Positions 30,818 through 33,488 of a DNA stretch of 33,488 nucleotides are shown here, one piece after another. A program made the position numbers and the translations under genes. The notes beneath the pieces are model-generated. The model saw only the letters and a program-made list of their open reading frames with translations, had not been told where the DNA came from and made no database searches. Positions within the stretch are counted from its first letter, which is position 1. Every line of letters begins with the position of its first letter. Source of the stretch: Treponema sp. (lineage in GTDB: Bacteria > Spirochaetota > Spirochaetia > Treponematales > Treponemataceae); the NCBI GenBank assembly GCA_016282455.1, contig JAEEKM010000075.1, forward strand, positions 1 to 33,488, read 5' to 3'.

Positions 30818-31147
30818 ATGAACACAACTTTTGTACTTGGAGTGGGAATAATTTTTATTGTTGTGGCAGTTATTTTTTCTGCCATAGCATTTTTTCTCAG
30901 CCTCCCTTCCTCTGTGGAAAAAGCAGCAATCAGCAGGCCGGCAGGAATAATTTTCTATGTAATAGGCGCACTGACTTTTGTAATTGGAATCCTTACACTC
31001 ATGTTCAGAAAGGAAATGACCCGTAACCTCATGGAAGGATTTGCCCTTGTTTATCTTGTGGTGATAACAATTCTCTTTGCAATGTTTACGGCACTTGTAG
31101 GAAAAAAGAATGGAAAAGAAAATGAAAGAGACTCTGCATCACGTTAA
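30818..31147 (+). CDS. Small three-helix membrane protein, function unknown
   Basis: 109 residues with three hydrophobic segments (about 5-29, 43-62, 72-94) and a short charged tail. No conserved catalytic motif is visible and I do not recognise the family. It is supported as a gene by an upstream promoter with correct spacing, by steady coding character, and by the next gene starting inside its end (38-base overlap). Its mRNA seems leaderless. The overlap suggests coupling with the pseudouridine synthase, but no functional link follows from that. Confidence 0.7.
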   Translation: MNTTFVLGVGIIFIVVAVIFSAIAFFLSLPSSVEKAAISRPAGIIFYVIGALTFVIGILTLMFRKEMTRNLMEGFALVYLVVITILFAMFTALVGKKNGKENERDSASR

Positions 31148-32057
31148 GGCAAGCACCCTTTACAAGCGGGAACACAAGGAAGATTACGGCAGGGAAAAAA
31201 TAGAGATTCTTTATGAAGATGATGACCTTGTGGTAATCCTAAAACCCACAGGACTACTTTCCGTGCCATACCCTGGAAGCAAAAGCCGTACTGCATTAGA
31301 CCTGCTGGAAAAAATTCTGCGGGGCAGGGGAGAGTTGAGTAAAAGCCACAAACCCCTTACGGTACACAGACTTGACCGGGACACAAGCGGTGTCATGATG
31401 TTTGCCTTAAACGAAGCGACTCAAAAAAAAGTGATGGACAGCTGGCACAAAATGGTAACCGAAAGACTATACCGTGCAGTTGCAGAAAACCCAAAAAAGA
31501 ACAGAGGGCATGGAAAAAACTTTGACCCCCTTCCAGATTTTGGAATGATAGATGACCCTCTTGCACAAAATGCCTGTCACGTAGGTTATGTTCCCCAGAA
31601 AAAAGATGAACATACAAAAACTGTTGTTGCCCGCACCCACTATAGGGTTGTAGAAAGAGGAAGCACACACACTCTTTTTGAACTCTCACTTGATACAGGA
31701 AGAAAAAACCAGATTCGCGCCCATCTTGCTTCCAAAGGCTATCCTCTTGCAGGCGACGAAAACTACCGGGCAAACACAGATCCCTTCCACCGCCTTATGC
31801 TTCATGCCCGCACACTGGATTTTATTCACCCGACTACGGGAAAGAAAATGCACTTTGAAGTTCCTGAACCGGAAGAATGGCTTTCTTATGTAAAAAAAGG
31901 GGACCCGCATCCGGAAGAACCTGTGTGGAAAAAAGAAAGGTTAACAGAAAGACGTTCTGAAGAAAAATTTCCTTCTGTAAAAACAAAACCCCTCTCCAGA
32001 AAAGCGGAAAGGGGCATGGACTTTATTGCAAGGGGTAAGAGCCGGAGTGGAAAGTAG
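31110..32057 (+). CDS. RluA-family pseudouridine synthase
   Basis: 315 residues. RNA pseudouridine synthase of the RluA family, acting on rRNA or tRNA uridines. Core: IEILYEDDDLVVILKPTGLLSVP (31-53), the catalytic motif HRLDRDTSG (86-94) with Asp89, RLYRAVAE, LFELSLDTGRKNQIRAHLA and HARTLDFIHPTTGK. There is no S4 domain at the N-terminus, so it resembles RluA/TruC-like enzymes more than RluC or RluD. The C-terminal 50 residues are a basic, low-complexity tail (RRSEEK...KSRSGK) that may help RNA binding. The start could be 31110 or the Met at 31122. It overlaps the preceding gene by up to 38 bases and ends six bases before the converging peptidase gene. Target site unknown. Confidence 0.9.
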   Translation: MEKKMKETLHHVKASTLYKREHKEDYGREKIEILYEDDDLVVILKPTGLLSVPYPGSKSRTALDLLEKILRGRGELSKSHKPLTVHRLDRDTSGVMMFALNEATQKKVMDSWHKMVTERLYRAVAENPKKNRGHGKNFDPLPDFGMIDDPLAQNACHVGYVPQKKDEHTKTVVARTHYRVVERGSTHTLFELSLDTGRKNQIRAHLASKGYPLAGDENYRANTDPFHRLMLHARTLDFIHPTTGKKMHFEVPEPEEWLSYVKKGDPHPEEPVWKKERLTERRSEEKFPSVKTKPLSRKAERGMDFIARGKSRSGK

Positions 32058-32063
32058 GAATCT

Positions 32064-33488
32064 TTACCTTTCCAAAGCGGGAGTCCAGTATTCCTGGTTG
32101 TAGATGTCTGTAAAGCGGTAGGTAATTTTTATTTTGCCTCGTCCCACATCTACGTTGGAAAGTTCAAGTTTGTCTCCCACAACAAGACTTTCTCCCAGAT
32201 AGTAGCTGTCCTTGTATTCACCTGAATAAGTGTAGTAGTCGCAGAGGAAGTCCAGTTTGTCGCCTTTTTTGAGGCTGGTCATGTTCTTTGCAACAGTGTT
32301 TGTTGTTCCTTCGTTGTACTCATACTGGGCACCGGTAATGTAGCCGTAAGGGTTTGCGTTGTCAAAGGCTACCCAGAGGTTTACTTTTGTTCCGTTCAGC
32401 ATGGCAGGTATGCGGCCGCTTATGGTGTAGTTGTCACCAATTTCACTTGTGTCTGTGTGGTAGTAGGCAACAGGATGTCCGTTTATGGCAAGCCAGGTTC
32501 GGTCTGTATCTGCAATAAGGGAACCGTCTTCCGTCCAGTCGTAAATGTTGTCTAAGCCAAGATCAATGTAGCCTTCTCCGTCATCGTAGAAAAGATTCAT
32601 GTCCAGTGCGTGAACAAGAGCCCACTGGTCTTTTGAAAGAGAAAGGGTTGCTTTGCCGTCTGTGTATTCCTTCCATCTGAGGGAAGCTGCATCAAAGTGA
32701 TTTAAGGAAATAAAGGAGGCTGCCTCTTCCTGGGAAAGAGGGCTTGTCTTCATAAAGTTAATGTTCTTTCCGCTAAGGCCAGAAATGAGTCCGCTTCCTG
32801 CACTTGAGAGGAAGGAACCTAAAAGCTGGCTTACCATGTCTGAACTGGAAGAAGAGCCTGCACCTGCTCCAAGCATTCCTAAAAGTGAACTTACGGGAGA
32901 AGCACTTCCACCGGATGCAACCTGACCGCTCACTTCCATGCTGGCAAAGGCACGAATGGCTTCTGCGTAGTCATCATCCATTCCGATTGCTTCGTAAGTG
33001 CTGCATGCATCGTCTACATAAGAAGCCCTCTGGTAAGGGAAGTAGATGGAAACTCCGTAAGCATTTGTCATGTTGCTTGAAGTGCGGTTGTACTTTACGG
33101 CTGACTGTAAGGCTTTTGCAAGTTTTGTTCCTTCGCTGTTACCCACATTTTTTGCAAGGTCTACAAGATCCACCTGGTCAATTCTGGAACTTGAAGCAAA
33201 CTCGCGGGAAGTGTAACGGGCATCAGAAACCGTCTTATAATCCTTATTGGAAATCATGCGGCTGATTGATTTTGAGAATGAAGAAAGATTCTCTGGAATT
33301 GTATTTGCAAATTCAGCAAGGTCAATTACAGAAAGTGTTGCCTTTTGTCCGCGGCACTGCTGGGCACAGGTAGAAACAAAATCGTCTACAATATTTTTTC
33401 CAATCTCCAGTGTGGGCATGGAAGTGTTTGCTCCGAACTTTGTAAGCCAGTCTGTGTAGTACCAGCCGATTCCCGGTTCAGTTTCTTC
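32064..33488 (-). CDS. Clostripain-family (C11) cysteine peptidase, C-terminal part (N-terminus beyond window edge)
   Basis: The frame is open to the right edge, giving 474 residues of C-terminal sequence. The Met at 33419 is internal, since 23 upstream codons read GWYYTDWLTKFGANTS, a normal C11 continuation. The stretch matches the region after the catalytic core in clostripain-like proteins (IVDDFVSTC, LSVIDLAEF, YGVSIYFPYQ, YEAIGMDDDY). The His-Cys catalytic pair lies outside the window. A Gly/Ser-rich insert with many small residues (about 190-245 of the visible part) precedes a C-terminal all-beta region. Family members are exported, often lipid-anchored, Arg-specific peptidases; signal and anchor cannot be seen. 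Convergent with the pseudouridine synthase gene, six bases apart. Confidence 0.85.
   Translation of the reverse strand, partial: EETEPGIGWYYTDWLTKFGANTSMPTLEIGKNIVDDFVSTCAQQCRGQKATLSVIDLAEFANTIPENLSSFSKSISRMISNKDYKTVSDARYTSREFASSSRIDQVDLVDLAKNVGNSEGTKLAKALQSAVKYNRTSSNMTNAYGVSIYFPYQRASYVDDACSTYEAIGMDDDYAEAIRAFASMEVSGQVASGGSASPVSSLLGMLGAGAGSSSSSDMVSQLLGSFLSSAGSGLISGLSGKNINFMKTSPLSQEEAASFISLNHFDAASLRWKEYTDGKATLSLSKDQWALVHALDMNLFYDDGEGYIDLGLDNIYDWTEDGSLIADTDRTWLAINGHPVAYYHTDTSEIGDNYTISGRIPAMLNGTKVNLWVAFDNANPYGYITGAQYEYNEGTTNTVAKNMTSLKKGDKLDFLCDYYTYSGEYKDSYYLGESLVVGDKLELSNVDVGRGKIKITYRFTDIYNQEYWTPALER

Noticed and set aside
32064..33419. Complete 451-residue protein starting at Met 33419
   Set aside because: The frame continues in good clostripain-like sequence to the window edge, and no ribosome site precedes that Met; it is an internal residue.

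Overview
The window looks like a chromosomal stretch of a treponeme-like spirochaete. This is an inference from protein character: moderately AT-rich DNA, many lipoproteins with spirochaete-style lipoboxes, a dCache chemoreceptor, a clostripain-type peptidase, an amino-acid and oligopeptide diet, NADP-type glutamate dehydrogenase, and AAGGAG-type ribosome sites. No rRNA, tRNA, CRISPR array or intact insertion sequence was seen. Both window edges cut through genes.

Layout, left to right. (1) 1-1876, minus: an amidase-signature hydrolase (cut by the left edge) lies behind a VUT/YhhQ queuosine-precursor transporter, whose TTG start is preceded by a good preQ1-I riboswitch. (2) 1877-2322: no gene, but nested imperfect inverted repeats, one of which recurs near 29.4 kb. 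(3) 2323-6090, plus: oligopeptide-binding lipoprotein and methyl-accepting chemotaxis protein as a two-gene operon. (4) 6109-8310, minus: UvrD/PcrA helicase. (5) 8411-10586, plus: two tandem paralogous membrane-anchored endonuclease/exonuclease/phosphatase proteins. (6) 10583-11038, minus: OhrR. (7) 11175-13802, plus: a small lipoprotein and a single-chain EcfA-EcfA-EcfT energy-coupling module. (8) 13940-15295, plus: gdhA, followed by a partial tandem copy of its own tail and a strong terminator. (9) 15451-16821, minus: secreted type-B carboxylesterase.

(10) 16871-22567, minus: the most unusual part. A four-gene cassette runs from an XRE regulator, through a protein joining a degenerate HsdM-like methylase domain to an HsdS-like DNA-target-recognition domain, to two different AAA+ ATPases (a classical one and a Lon-type one without protease). 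There is no HsdR, no active methylase motif and no recognisable nuclease. Paired 10-bp palindromes flank its promoter, and a hairpin covers one internal ribosome site. I do not recognise this as a described system; a TRD-guided, ATPase-powered defence or chromatin-type complex is the working idea.

(11) 22684-25821, minus: polar amino-acid ABC importer (two permeases, ATPase, binding protein), closed by a large compound hairpin terminator. (12) 25878-28047, minus: lgt and a MinD/ParA-like ATPase. (13) 28104-29363, minus: an orphan family-1 solute-binding lipoprotein. (14) 29556-32057, plus: membrane diguanylate cyclase, small membrane protein, RluA-family pseudouridine synthase. (15) 32064-33488, minus: C-terminal part of a clostripain-family peptidase, cut by the right edge.

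Regulation readable from sequence includes sigma70-type promoters with 17-bp spacers in front of many transcription units. At least three genes have the -10 box exactly 6 nt before ATG and no usable ribosome site, implying leaderless mRNAs. All assignments come from reading motifs by eye; no database search was run.
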